A stretch of 11,836 bases of DNA, taken from NCBI GenBank assembly GCA_945836355.1, contig CAMALD010000017.1, forward strand, positions 1 through 11,836, in the 5' to 3' direction. A model generated the notes under the pieces. It had not been told where the DNA came from. It worked only from the letters and a program-made list of their open reading frames with translations, and made no database searches. The position numbers and the translations under genes are program-made. Below, piece after piece: positions 1-7,039 of the stretch (position 1 is the stretch's first letter; each line of letters opens with the position of its first letter). The DNA is from an uncultured Lachnospiraceae bacterium. GTDB lineage: Bacteria > Bacillota > Clostridia > Lachnospirales > Lachnospiraceae.

Positions 1-28
1 TTTGTACACCTACAGCGCGATTTTTCCC
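1..28 (+). repeat. 28-bp dispersed repeat, copy 1
   Basis: This matches 10572-10599 in the same orientation at 26 of 28 positions. The differences are T/C at repeat position 5 and T/G at position 24. The invariant core is CACCTACAGCGCGATTT. The sequence CAGGG follows 12 bases after the repeat here (41-45) and 15 bases after it in the second copy. The repeat may continue left of the window edge. Both copies are intergenic, so I infer a small dispersed non-coding element of this genome. Its function is unknown. Confidence 0.75.
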
Positions 29-41
29 GGAAGGAAAAATC
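19..41 (+). other. Hairpin overlapping repeat copy 1
   Basis: The arms 19-27 and 33-41 are perfect reverse complements (9 bp, GATTTTTCC arm) around a 5-base loop. There is no T run after it on the plus strand, so it is not a typical intrinsic terminator in that direction. It overlaps the 3' part of repeat copy 1. Copy 2 also leads into a hairpin, but a different one (10597-10619). Confidence 0.5.
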
Positions 42-100
42 AGGGAGCAGCGCCACGGAGGGCGCATTGCGACCGGCGCGTCACCTGCCGGAAAACATGC

Positions 101-120
101 CAAAACATCTTGAAAAATCG
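101..120 (-). repeat. Partial inverted copy of the repeat-flanking sequence
   Basis: CAAAACATC and GAAAAATC, separated by two bases, occur here on the plus strand. The reverse complement of 10558-10575, directly adjoining repeat copy 2, has the same two blocks separated by one base. It therefore looks like the other half of the dispersed element, lying in opposite orientation about 75 bases downstream of copy 1. The match is short and AT-rich, so chance is not excluded. Confidence 0.35.
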
Positions 121-227
121 AAACAAGTGAGAACAATCCGGCCCGGAACATCCCGCTGACTCGCAGTAGACAAGAACGCTTGTACAAAATGCGCCCCCCC
201 AATAATTATACCATCCCCTCCCTCTTA

Positions 228-252
228 TGAAAAGTGCTTTTTTGACCGATAT
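228..252 (+). promoter_or_regulatory. Candidate sigma-28 (SigD/FliA-type) promoter
   Basis: CCGATAT at 246-252 is an exact match to the Bacillus SigD -10 core. Upstream, TGAA at 228-231 matches three of four positions of the -35 TAAA with a 14-base spacer, so the -35 is imperfect. The predicted start, near 258-260, leaves a leader of about 50 bases before the ATG at 311. It would place the downstream gene among late flagellar or chemotaxis genes. The sigma factor itself is not in the window. Confidence 0.45.
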
Positions 253-310
253 AGTGGTTGACGGATGGCTGCCTGGCCGCCGTACAATTTAACATGGAGG
301 TGTGTAGCGT

Positions 311-1510
311 ATGGTTATACAGTCAAGTAATGTGGCGATGAGAGCCGGCTATCAGTTCTCACGCCGGACACTGGACTCGTTATCCTTTACCAGCTGGGGC
401 GACGCGGTAAACAAAGCCGATAGTACAGCAGCTACGACGCCCACAGCTACGGATAGCGAACAGACAACAGGCAAGGTAACAGAGAAGGAAGCACAAAGCA
501 CACAGGAGAATGCGGCGGAAAATGCCGCAAAATGGCTTGGCGGGACACAGACCGATGTGGAACGGCTGTTTGCCGCACGGGAGGATGACGACATTTATTC
601 CGGCAGAACCAAGACCGAATACGGCGGTCTGAAAAATCTGCTGATGTTATTGTCGGGAGAGAAAGAAAAAACCTCGCGAAAAATATCCCCGCAGGATCTT
701 TTTTCACAGATGCTCAGACAGTATCAGGAGAGGCTTAACCGGGTGGTATTTGGTCTGGGTCTTGGGGATGCGGGGGTAGCCGATGGATTAAAGCAATTGA
801 CACCGACGCAGAGCTTTAGCGGAAATTTGAGTGTCCGAAGCTTTTATGAGGAGAGGGAAAGCACCTCGTTTTATTCCTCGGGCACCGTGGTGACTGCGGA
901 CGGAAGGCAGATTGAATTTGATATTGAGGCAGAAATGTCGCGAAGCTTTGCGCAGTATACCGATGTGCAGATTGATTACGGCGCGGCACAGCTGATGGAC
1001 CCTCTGGTGATTAACATGGAGGGCGGCACCACCGAGGTTTCCGACCAAAAGTTTTTATTTGATATTGATTGTGACGGAGAGCTGGATAATATATCATTAC
1101 TTGCAAAAGGGTGCGGTTTTCTGGCACTGGACCGCAACAATGACGGCGTGATTAATGACGGCAGCGAGCTGTTTGGCACGAAAAGCGGGAACGGTTTTGC
1201 CGATCTTGCGGTTTTTGACATGGACGGAAACGGCTGGATCGATGAGAATGATGAGGTGTTTAACCGGCTGCGCATATGGACGAAGGACGATGCCGGAAAT
1301 GACAAGCTGGTAGCGCTTGGCGTGGCGGGAATCGGAGCAATCTATCTCGGAAGCGCGTCAACACAGTTTTCGCTGAATTCACAGCTGGACAATTCGACCA
1401 ATGCCCAAATTCGCAGCAGCGGGCTTTATCTGCATGAGGACGGAACTGCAGGTATCCTTCAGCAGGTGGACATGGCGGTGGAGAAACCGGAAGCGCGCAT
1501 TGCGGTGTGA
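311..1510 (+). CDS. EF-hand-like calcium-loop protein, no signal peptide
   Basis: A 399-residue protein of unproven function. The start is supported by GGAGG at 296-300, ten bases upstream. The N-terminus (MVIQSSNVAMRAGYQFS...) is polar with no hydrophobic signal peptide. A Thr/Ala/Glu-rich, probably disordered stretch covers about residues 33-72. The C-terminal third has three Asp-rich loops: D251-I-D-C-D-G-E-L-D259; D274-R-N-N-D-G-V-I-N-D-G-S-E286 followed by LFG; and D303-M-D-G-N-G-W-I-D-E-N-D314. The last fits the 12-residue EF-hand spacing (1, 3, 5, 9, 12). The order DGSELFG...DGF..LA..D.DGNGWID...FN.LRIW is, from memory, typical of a widespread bacterial family usually annotated as hypothetical or calcium-binding, also seen beside RTX repeats. 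Calcium binding is inferred. A sigma-28-like promoter upstream and flagellar genes downstream suggest a motility-linked or flagellar-exported protein, which is speculative. Confidence 0.8.
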   Translation: MVIQSSNVAMRAGYQFSRRTLDSLSFTSWGDAVNKADSTAATTPTATDSEQTTGKVTEKEAQSTQENAAENAAKWLGGTQTDVERLFAAREDDDIYSGRTKTEYGGLKNLLMLLSGEKEKTSRKISPQDLFSQMLRQYQERLNRVVFGLGLGDAGVADGLKQLTPTQSFSGNLSVRSFYEERESTSFYSSGTVVTADGRQIEFDIEAEMSRSFAQYTDVQIDYGAAQLMDPLVINMEGGTTEVSDQKFLFDIDCDGELDNISLLAKGCGFLALDRNNDGVINDGSELFGTKSGNGFADLAVFDMDGNGWIDENDEVFNRLRIWTKDDAGNDKLVALGVAGIGAIYLGSASTQFSLNSQLDNSTNAQIRSSGLYLHEDGTAGILQQVDMAVEKPEARIAV

Positions 1511-1594
1511 GAGCCGCGTTAATTACGGAATTTTGTCAAAGAAACGGGCATAAAACGGGAAAGATATACCAAACAGCGGAAATTCTTGAAAACT

Positions 1595-1619
1595 TTTGAA
1601 AAATTCCTTTGAAAAATTC
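1595..1619 (+). repeat. Tandem 12-bp direct repeat at the mreB promoter
   Basis: TTTGAAAAATTC occurs at 1595-1606 and again at 1608-1619, a 13-base period. A weaker related stretch (CTTGAAAAC) lies at 1585-1593. The second copy contains the -35 box. It could be an A/T-rich promoter-enhancing (UP-like) or curved stretch, or a regulator site. The near-helical-turn phasing is visible; any function is inference. Confidence 0.45.
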
Positions 1620-1637
1620 ATATATAGCGTTTATAAT
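1609..1637 (+). promoter_or_regulatory. Sigma-A promoter of the mreB-flgFGJ operon
   Basis: TTGAAA (1609-1614) and TATAAT (1632-1637) are separated by exactly 17 bases, a near-consensus housekeeping promoter. The expected start near 1644 gives a leader of about 80 bases before the ATG at 1726. No other promoter is evident before the rod genes at 2744, 3552 and 4405, so these genes are probably read from here together with the shape gene. Confidence 0.8.
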
Positions 1638-1665
1638 AGGATTGAGTATGTGTCGATTGGATTAA

Positions 1666-1684
1666 ATGCTGCCTTTGGCAGTAT
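1666..1684 (+). other. Small hairpin in the mreB leader
   Basis: ATGCTGCC (1666-1673) pairs with GGCAGTAT (1677-1684) around a TTT loop, 8 bp including one G-U pair. It lies in the predicted untranslated leader, about 27 bases before the ribosome site. No T run follows, so it is not a terminator. It may stabilise the 5' end of the message or be a protein site. Confidence 0.45.
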
Positions 1685-1725
1685 GAAACCTATAGAGAAA
1701 TTATGGATTTGGAAAGGAGCTTATT

Positions 1726-2724
1726 ATGAGCGGAAGTGATATCGGAATCGATCTTGGAACAGCCAGTGTGCTGGTATATATAAAGGGAAAGGGTGTTGTG
1801 CTCAAGGAGCCTTCGGTAGTGGCATTTGACCGTGATACCAACCGGATTAAGGCAATCGGTGAGGAGGCACGCCTGATGCTCGGACGTACGCCGGGCAATA
1901 TTGTGGCGGTACGCCCGCTTCGTCAGGGCGTTATCTCGGATTACACCGTGACCGAGAAGATGCTGAAGTATTTTATTCAGAAGGCTGTCGGCAAGCAGCG
2001 TTTCCGCAAGCCGATTATCAGCGTCTGTGTGCCGAGCGGTGTCACAGAGGTTGAGAAGAAGGCCGTGGAGGATGCGACCTATACGGCGGGAGCGCGCGAG
2101 GTGGCAATCATTGAGGAGCCGATTGCAGCTGCAATCGGTGCAGGTATCGATATTGCGAGACCTTGCGGCAATATGATTGTCGACATCGGCGGCGGCACGA
2201 CGGATATTGCGGTTATCTCTTTGGGAGGCACAGTAGTCAGCACCTCCATCAAGATTGCCGGAGATGATTTTGACGAGGCAATCGTGCGTTATATGCGTAA
2301 AAAGCATAATCTTCTGATCGGTGAGCGCACCGCGGAGGATATCAAGATAAAGATCGGTTCTGCATATCGCAGACCGGAGACGGTAGCAATGGATGTCAGA
2401 GGACGTAACCTTGTGACAGGACTTCCGAAGACCATTTCGGTCACCTCCGAGGAGACCGAGGAGGCACTTCGTGAGACCACCTCCCAGATTGTGGAGGCAG
2501 TGCACAGCGTTCTCGAGAAGACTCCGCCGGAGCTTGCAGCGGATATTGCAGACCGCGGTATCGTACTGACCGGTGGCGGCTGTCTGCTGTACGGACTGGA
2601 GGAGCTGATTGAGGAGAAGACCGGCATCACCACGATGACAGCGGAGGACCCGATGACAGCAGTTGCTATCGGTACCGGAAAATTTGTGGAGTTTTTGGGG
2701 AGCAGCAAGCCGCTGAATTCCTAA
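1726..2724 (+). CDS. mreB: MreB/Mbl rod-shape actin homologue
   Basis: A 332-residue bacterial actin that forms membrane-associated filaments guiding the elongation machinery for the side wall. Actin-fold ATP-site motifs are in order: phosphate-1 [18 protein letters not shown] near the N-terminus, phosphate-2 [17 protein letters not shown] at about 152-168, the family signature [19 protein letters not shown] in the middle, and the adenosine motif LTGGG ending at G285. Length equals the usual MreB/Mbl size (about 333-345). The start has AAAGGAG six to eight bases upstream. In B. subtilis the paralogue directly before flhO-flhP is mbl, and the same order here makes mbl an equally good name. Sequence alone does not separate MreB from Mbl in this lineage. 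It is first gene of an operon with three rod genes (20-base gap to the next). Confidence 0.95.
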   Translation: MSGSDIGIDLGTASVLVYIKGKGVVLKEPSVVAFDRDTNRIKAIGEEARLMLGRTPGNIVAVRPLRQGVISDYTVTEKMLKYFIQKAVGKQRFRKPIISVCVPSGVTEVEKKAVEDATYTAGAREVAIIEEPIAAAIGAGIDIARPCGNMIVDIGGGTTDIAVISLGGTVVSTSIKIAGDDFDEAIVRYMRKKHNLLIGERTAEDIKIKIGSAYRRPETVAMDVRGRNLVTGLPKTISVTSEETEEALRETTSQIVEAVHSVLEKTPPELAADIADRGIVLTGGGCLLYGLEELIEEKTGITTMTAEDPMTAVAIGTGKFVEFLGSSKPLNS

Positions 2725-2743
2725 AAGAAAGGTGTGATGATAC

Positions 2744-3523
2744 ATGGTCAGAGGCTTATACAGCGCTTGGACCGGCATGGCAAACGAACAGAAGCGTCTC
2801 GATGTCATAGCAAACAACCTTGCGAATTCGGCTACAGTCGGATACAAAAAAGAGGGTGTTACCAGCCAGTCCTTTCATGACCAGTTAACCGTAAAGATTC
2901 GCGATGCTTCGGTGGACTGGCGCAAGGAGGAAATCGGCAAGATGAGTCTCGGCGTAAAGATCGGCGAGGTATACACGGACTATAAAGCGGGCTCATTGCG
3001 GCAGACAGGGAATACCTTTGATTTTGCGATTGACGGGGAAGGCTTCTTTGCTGTTGCATATACCAATAAGGAAGGGCAGACTTCCACACAGTACACCCGC
3101 GCGGGACAGTTTACCATTACGCAGGACGGGTATGTGGTGGATGTGGACGGCAATCATCTGATGGCGGAGAGCGGATATCTGCAGGTGCCGGTGGATGCCG
3201 GTAATATTGCGGTGGATATCAGCGGTAATGTATACGCTGATGATGTGTATGTGGATAAGATTGTGCTGACAGACTTTGAGGATTATGATTATCTCAAGAA
3301 GTTTGGCGAGACCAGATGCTTTCCGGTGGACGGAGCCAGAGAGAAAGAGGCTGCGGGCTTAATCCGGCAGGGCTACACCGAGCAGTCCAACGTCAATGTT
3401 GTCTCGGAGATGGTCAATATGATTAACATTACCCGTGCATACGAGGCAGGGCAAAAGGTCATTCAGACCATTGACGGTACCTTGGAACAGGCAGCAAATT
3501 CGATTGGCCGCGTATCGTCCTGA
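2744..3523 (+). CDS. flgF: Flagellar rod protein, FlgF/FlhO type
   Basis: A 259-residue axial protein of the proximal flagellar rod, exported through the flagellar type III apparatus and assembled under FlgG. The family N-terminal signature is intact: G4-L-Y-S-A...LDVIANNLAN (residues 19-28) followed by TVGYKKE. The mid-section holds FDFAIDGEGFFAV and TRAGQFTI...GYVVD, shared by rod and hook proteins. The C-terminal signature SNVNVVSEMVNMINITRAYE plus GQKVIQTID forms the second coiled-coil half. The ribosome site AAAGGTG lies about ten bases before the ATG. It sits between the MreB/Mbl gene and flgG as flhO does in B. subtilis. FlgF versus FlgG naming rests on order and on the closer FlgG match of the next gene. 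Confidence 0.88.
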   Translation: MVRGLYSAWTGMANEQKRLDVIANNLANSATVGYKKEGVTSQSFHDQLTVKIRDASVDWRKEEIGKMSLGVKIGEVYTDYKAGSLRQTGNTFDFAIDGEGFFAVAYTNKEGQTSTQYTRAGQFTITQDGYVVDVDGNHLMAESGYLQVPVDAGNIAVDISGNVYADDVYVDKIVLTDFEDYDYLKKFGETRCFPVDGAREKEAAGLIRQGYTEQSNVNVVSEMVNMINITRAYEAGQKVIQTIDGTLEQAANSIGRVSS

Positions 3524-3551
3524 TGACTTTTTTTAGAAATGGAGGCTGCTT

Positions 3552-4370
3552 ATGTTAAGATCTCTGTGGACAGGCGCGTCAGGTATGATGGCACAGCAGA
3601 CAAGCCTGGATAATATTGCAAACAATCTGGCGAATGTGAATACGACGGGATATAAGAAGGAGTCCACGGTATTTCAGTCGCTGCTTTATTCGAAATTACA
3701 AACAAAGGTAACGGATAACGAGGGCAATCCCAAGCCGGTAATCGGGCAGGTAGGTTCCGGTGTGCGCGTTGCGTCCGTCGTTTCCAATTTTGAGCCGGGC
3801 ACATTTTTGGAGACCGGCAACGAGTATGATATGGCGATTGACGGGAACGGATTCTTCTCGGTGCGGATGTCGGACGGCACCACGGGATATACAAGAAACG
3901 GCTCGTTCGGGCTGGCATTGAACCCGGACGGCTCGGTGACGCTGGCAAATCCCGAGGGGTATCAGCTTCTGGATACAAACGGAGAGATTATTTCCCTTGA
4001 CAGCTCGCTGGATGTTTCACAGTACAGCATCGACCGTTACGGCAATATCTGTTATCCGGATGACACAGGAAATCCTCAGCCGACAGGCGTACAGATCGGG
4101 CTGACACAGTTCAATAACCCTGCCGGTCTGCTCAAGATTTCCGGCAGCTTGTTCCGCGAGAGTGCTGCCTCGGGAGTGCCGCGCGCGGAGAGCCAGGATG
4201 AGGCGTTAAAGACGAGCAAAATTGTCACGAAATATCTGGAGGGCTCCAATGTGCAGACTGCGGATGAGATTGTGGATCTGATTGTAACGCAGCGTGCATA
4301 TGAGATGAACTCAAAGGTGATTACGGCATCGGATGAGATGCTGCAGCAGGCGAATAACTTAAGAAGCTGA
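3552..4370 (+). CDS. flgG: Flagellar distal rod protein FlgG/FlhP type
   Basis: A 272-residue rod protein, paralogous to its upstream neighbour. Visible signatures are MLRSLWTGASGM, LDNIANNLAN (residues 19-28), NTTGYKKE, MAIDGNGFFSVR, YTRNGSFGL and VTLANPEGYQLLD. The C-terminus has LEGSNVQTADEIVDLIVTQRAYEMN split by the usual FlgG pattern, followed by SKVITASDEMLQQANNL. Length is typical for FlgG (about 260-275). The ribosome site GGAGG (3541-3545) is six bases before the ATG. It forms the distal rod that connects to the hook. It is the B. subtilis flhP equivalent by position. The 28-base gap to the upstream gene indicates co-transcription. Confidence 0.92.
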   Translation: MLRSLWTGASGMMAQQTSLDNIANNLANVNTTGYKKESTVFQSLLYSKLQTKVTDNEGNPKPVIGQVGSGVRVASVVSNFEPGTFLETGNEYDMAIDGNGFFSVRMSDGTTGYTRNGSFGLALNPDGSVTLANPEGYQLLDTNGEIISLDSSLDVSQYSIDRYGNICYPDDTGNPQPTGVQIGLTQFNNPAGLLKISGSLFRESAASGVPRAESQDEALKTSKIVTKYLEGSNVQTADEIVDLIVTQRAYEMNSKVITASDEMLQQANNLRS

Positions 4371-4404
4371 TAATGGGCTCTGATGAGCGGAAGGAGAGGT
4401 GCAA

Positions 4405-4749
4405 ATGAGTATCTCGGTAGGCGATTATTATCTCAATACAATGTCGGCTTCCTCCTCTGCGTCAAAGGCATCCAGGCTGGAAGCGGGGTTGAGTTCACTG
4501 GATACATCGAAGGCTACGGATGAGGAATTGCTGGAATCCTGCAAGCAGTTCGAGGGGTATCTGGTGGAGCAGATGCTTAAGGGAATGGAGAAAACCATCC
4601 CGAAGGATGAAGATGAGGACAAAAATACATATTTGAGCCAGTTTGGTGATATGCTCTATGAGGAAGCGGGCAAGATGATTGCGGACCGCGGCGAGCTTGG
4701 GCTGGCCCAGCAGTTGTATGAGTCGATGAAAAGAAATCAGAATTTATAA
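4405..4749 (+). CDS. flgJ: FlgJ-type rod-binding protein (rod cap domain only)
   Basis: A 114-residue protein matching the N-terminal rod-binding domain of FlgJ: ESCKQFEGYLVEQMLKGMEKT, then a DEDEDK acidic turn, then GDMLYEEAGKMIADRGELGLAQQLYESM. The domain acts as a scaffold for rod assembly. The C-terminal muramidase domain of proteobacterial FlgJ is absent, as is common in Firmicutes, so peptidoglycan opening must come from another enzyme not seen here. I place the start at ATG 4405 (MSISVGDYY), because AGGAG at 4392-4396 is eight bases away. An in-frame GTG at 4399 is only two bases from that site and is unlikely. It is the last gene of the mreB-flgF-flgG-flgJ run. Confidence 0.88.
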   Translation: MSISVGDYYLNTMSASSSASKASRLEAGLSSLDTSKATDEELLESCKQFEGYLVEQMLKGMEKTIPKDEDEDKNTYLSQFGDMLYEEAGKMIADRGELGLAQQLYESMKRNQNL

Positions 4750-4776
4750 GCTGTGCAATGCACAAGAAAGGACCCG

Positions 4777-4801
4777 GCCGGGAACAGAAATGTTACCCGG
4801 C
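4777..4801 (+). terminator. Strong hairpin between flgJ and recD2
   Basis: GCCGGGAACA (4777-4786) pairs with TGTT (4791-4794) and CCCGGC (4796-4801) around a GAAA tetraloop, leaving one bulged A at 4795: ten base pairs. The following bases (TGTATTTGATAT) are only moderately T-rich, so termination may be partial. A second short palindrome, TGTGCAATGCACA, lies just upstream at 4752-4764. The arm ends 15 bases before the recD2 start codon, so attenuation or processing of a shared transcript is an alternative. Confidence 0.55.
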
Positions 4802-4816
4802 TGTATTTGATATCAC

Positions 4817-7039
4817 ATGGATGAAAGCCTGGAAGGGTATGTAGAAAAAATAGTATACCGGAACACAGAGAACGGATATACGGTGCTGAGTCTTTCCGTG
4901 GAGGGGGAGGATGAGGTGACCTGTGTCGGCAGCTTTACCTTTATCAGCGAGGGGGAATATCTGCGCGTGGAAGGAGGCTATACGGCACATCCGATTTACG
5001 GGGAGCAGTTTCAGGTCAGGACCTACGAGATTCGCGAGCCGGAGGATATGCTGGCAATGGAGCGGTATCTGGCATCGGGTGCAATCCGCGGGATTGGTCC
5101 GGCACTTGCCGCAAGGATTGTCAAAACCTTTAAGGAGGATACCTTCCGCATCATGGACGAGGAGCCTGAGAGACTGGCGCAGATTAAGGGTATCAGTGAG
5201 AAGATGGCGCGCGATTTCGCCGTGCAGTTTGAGGAGAAGCGGGGGATGCGCAATGCGATGGTGTTTCTGCAGCAGTATGGCATATCCACCAATCTTGCCG
5301 TGAAGATCTATCAGAAATACGGTGAGCGCATGCATGCGGTAATTCAGGAGAATCCTTATCAGCTGGCGGAGGATATTCATGGAGTCGGCTTTAAGATTGC
5401 GGACGAGATTGCCGCGCGGGTGGGTCTGGGAGCAGATTCGGCATACCGCATCCGCGCAGGTCTTTTGTATGCGCTTACGCAGGCGGCGGGAAACGGTCAC
5501 GTGTATCTTCCGCGCCGGGAGCTTCTGTATCAGACTTCCCTGCTGCTCGGGGTGACACCGGACGGTCTGGAAGAAGCATTGGGTGATTTGCGTCTGGAGC
5601 GCAAGGTGATTTACAAGGAGGATGAGCAGGATATCAGGGTGTACGCTGCCTCGTACTATTACATGGAGCTGAACACAGCGCGCATGCTGCTCGATTTGAA
5701 TGTGTATTATGAGCTTCCGGAGCAGAGTCTGCGCGAAAAGCTGCAGCATCTGCAGCAAAATCTGAAGCTGGAGCTGGAAGAACATCAGGCGCAGGCGGTG
5801 CTGACCGCCGCCAGAAGCGGGGTGTTTGTGTTGACGGGCGGTCCGGGCACCGGTAAGACCACGACCATCAATGCCATCATTCACTTTTTTGAAGCGGAGG
5901 GCATGGAGCTTTTGTTAGCGGCGCCGACAGGGCGTGCGGCAAAGCGGATGAAGGAGACCACAGGACATGAAGCGAGCACGATACACCGCCTGCTTGAGCT
6001 TTCAAAGGCACCGGACTCGGATGATACCAATCTGCGTTTTGAGCGAAACGAGGCAAACCCGCTGGAGACGGATGTGCTGATTATCGACGAGATGTCCATG
6101 GTCGACATCAGCCTGATGCATGCCCTGCTGCGCGCGGTGCCGGTAGGAACGAGGGTGATTTTTGTGGGCGATGTCAATCAGTTGCCGAGTGTCGGACCGG
6201 GCAATGTGCTGCGCGATATCATCAAATCGGATGCATTTCCGGTCGTGCGCCTGACCAAGATTTTCCGCCAGGCATCGGAAAGCGATATTATTGTCAATGC
6301 GCACAAGATTAATGCCGGGGAATCCATACGGCTGGATAATAAGAGCAGGGACTTTTTTATGCTCAAGCGTGATGATGTCAATGTGATTACCGGGGTGTTG
6401 ATTGCGCTGATTCGCGATAAGCTGCCGAGGTACGTCAATGCGACGCCGTACGATATTCAGGTGCTCACGCCGATGCGCAAAGGCGAGCTCGGAGTGGAGA
6501 GGCTCAATCAGGTGCTTCAGCAGTACCTGAATCCTCCGGCAAAGGAAAAGCGCGAAAAAGAATTCCGGCAGACCATTTTCCGCGAGGGCGATAAAGTCAT
6601 GCAGATTCGCAACAATTATCAGCTTGCGTGGGAAATCAAGAGTCGGCACGGAATTACCGTGGAGGCGGGAGAAGGCGTGTTTAACGGTGATATGGGTATT
6701 ATCCGGCAGATTAATCTGTTTGCGGAGGAGATGACAGTCGAGTTTGATGAAAACCGTATGGTACAGTATCCGTTCTCGCAATTGGAGGAGCTGGAGCTGG
6801 CATATGCCATCACGATACATAAATCCCAGGGAAGTGAGTACCCGGCAGTTCTTCTGCCGATTTTAAGCGGCCCGCGGATGCTTTTTAACCGGAATCTGCT
6901 CTATACCGCGGTCACGCGCGCCAAGCGCTGTGTTACCATAGTGGGCAGCGCCGACATGGTGCAGACGATGATTGAGAACGAGAGTGAACAGAAGCGGTAC
7001 TCGGGGCTGGCACAGGCGATTGAGGAGCTGCTGCATTGA
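4817..7039 (+). CDS. recD2: RecD2 (RecD-like) 5'-3' DNA helicase
   Basis: A 740-residue ATP-dependent DNA helicase of the RecD2/YrrC class, which acts without RecBC in repair and replication-fork maintenance. The N-terminal OB-like extension (LEGYVEKIVYRNTENGYTVLSL) and helix-hairpin-helix region (about 85-210, e.g. ASGAIRGIGPALAARIV) are the hallmarks of RecD2. SF1 motifs are in order: Walker A G341-G-P-G-T-G-K347-T; motif Ia APTGRAAKRM; Walker B with D424-E425; motif III G451-D-V-N-Q-L-P457; motif IV KIFRQ; a UvrD-type TIHKSQGSEYP with H668 to E674; and the VTRAKR arginine motif at 699-704. It appears complete. The start fits the family N-terminus, but no clear Shine-Dalgarno precedes it. 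It lies 67 bases after flgJ, behind a strong hairpin. Confidence 0.95.
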   Translation: MDESLEGYVEKIVYRNTENGYTVLSLSVEGEDEVTCVGSFTFISEGEYLRVEGGYTAHPIYGEQFQVRTYEIREPEDMLAMERYLASGAIRGIGPALAARIVKTFKEDTFRIMDEEPERLAQIKGISEKMARDFAVQFEEKRGMRNAMVFLQQYGISTNLAVKIYQKYGERMHAVIQENPYQLAEDIHGVGFKIADEIAARVGLGADSAYRIRAGLLYALTQAAGNGHVYLPRRELLYQTSLLLGVTPDGLEEALGDLRLERKVIYKEDEQDIRVYAASYYYMELNTARMLLDLNVYYELPEQSLREKLQHLQQNLKLELEEHQAQAVLTAARSGVFVLTGGPGTGKTTTINAIIHFFEAEGMELLLAAPTGRAAKRMKETTGHEASTIHRLLELSKAPDSDDTNLRFERNEANPLETDVLIIDEMSMVDISLMHALLRAVPVGTRVIFVGDVNQLPSVGPGNVLRDIIKSDAFPVVRLTKIFRQASESDIIVNAHKINAGESIRLDNKSRDFFMLKRDDVNVITGVLIALIRDKLPRYVNATPYDIQVLTPMRKGELGVERLNQVLQQYLNPPAKEKREKEFRQTIFREGDKVMQIRNNYQLAWEIKSRHGITVEAGEGVFNGDMGIIRQINLFAEEMTVEFDENRMVQYPFSQLEELELAYAITIHKSQGSEYPAVLLPILSGPRMLFNRNLLYTAVTRAKRCVTIVGSADMVQTMIENESEQKRYSGLAQAIEELLH

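Larger units (their letters stand above)
1..310. other. Non-coding region upstream of the calcium-loop gene
   Basis: I find no convincing gene here. The stretch starts with one copy of a 28-bp repeat (1-28). Short hairpins follow: 19-27 with 33-41 (9 bp, 5-base loop), 50-54 with 61-65 (5 bp), and 73-77 with 87-91 (5 bp). A reverse-strand partial repeat lies at 101-120, a run of seven C at 194-200, and a sigma-28-like promoter at about 228-252. The ribosome site GGAGG at 296-300 belongs to the gene at 311. The density of small inverted repeats suggests the end of an upstream transcription unit or a dispersed intergenic element, but the upstream gene is outside the window. Confidence 0.6.

Noticed and set aside
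1..159. Open plus-strand frame from the window edge, possible C-terminus of an upstream gene
   Set aside because: It is open for 52 codons, but its first 28 bases are the dispersed repeat found elsewhere in a non-coding spacer. The composition (Arg/Lys/Pro/Ser-rich) resembles no family I know, and the region is full of small inverted repeats.
194..200. Run of seven C as a phase-variable tract
   Set aside because: It is short, single, non-coding and upstream of the apparent -35. There is no sign that it controls a promoter spacer or a reading frame.
311..1510. RTX toxin or hemolysin call for the calcium-loop protein
   Set aside because: There are no GGxGxD nonapeptide repeats, no type I secretion signal and no neighbouring ABC exporter. 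Only the EF-hand-like module is shared.
1690..2847. 385-residue reverse-strand open frame
   Set aside because: It is antisense to the intact mreB gene and runs into flgF. The translation is rich in Cys, His, Leu and Arg without domain features, so it is a by-product of the codon bias of the sense genes.
2744..4370. Tandem duplication of one rod gene
   Set aside because: The two proteins share only family signatures (ANNLAN, AIDGxGFF, C-terminal RAYE) and differ elsewhere. This is the ancient FlgF/FlgG paralogy, not a recent duplication.
4399..4404. GTG at 4399 as the flgJ start
   Set aside because: The ribosome site AGGAG at 4392-4396 would be only two bases away. ATG 4405 has a normal eight-base spacing.
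4793..5884. 363-residue reverse-strand open frame
   Set aside because: It lies opposite the N-terminal half of recD2, which has family motifs throughout. The antisense translation is low-complexity His/Leu/Gln-rich, with no ribosome site of note.
6002..6820. 272-residue reverse-strand open frame
   Set aside because: It is antisense to the recD2 motor domain, has no recognisable motifs and is explained by sense codon usage.
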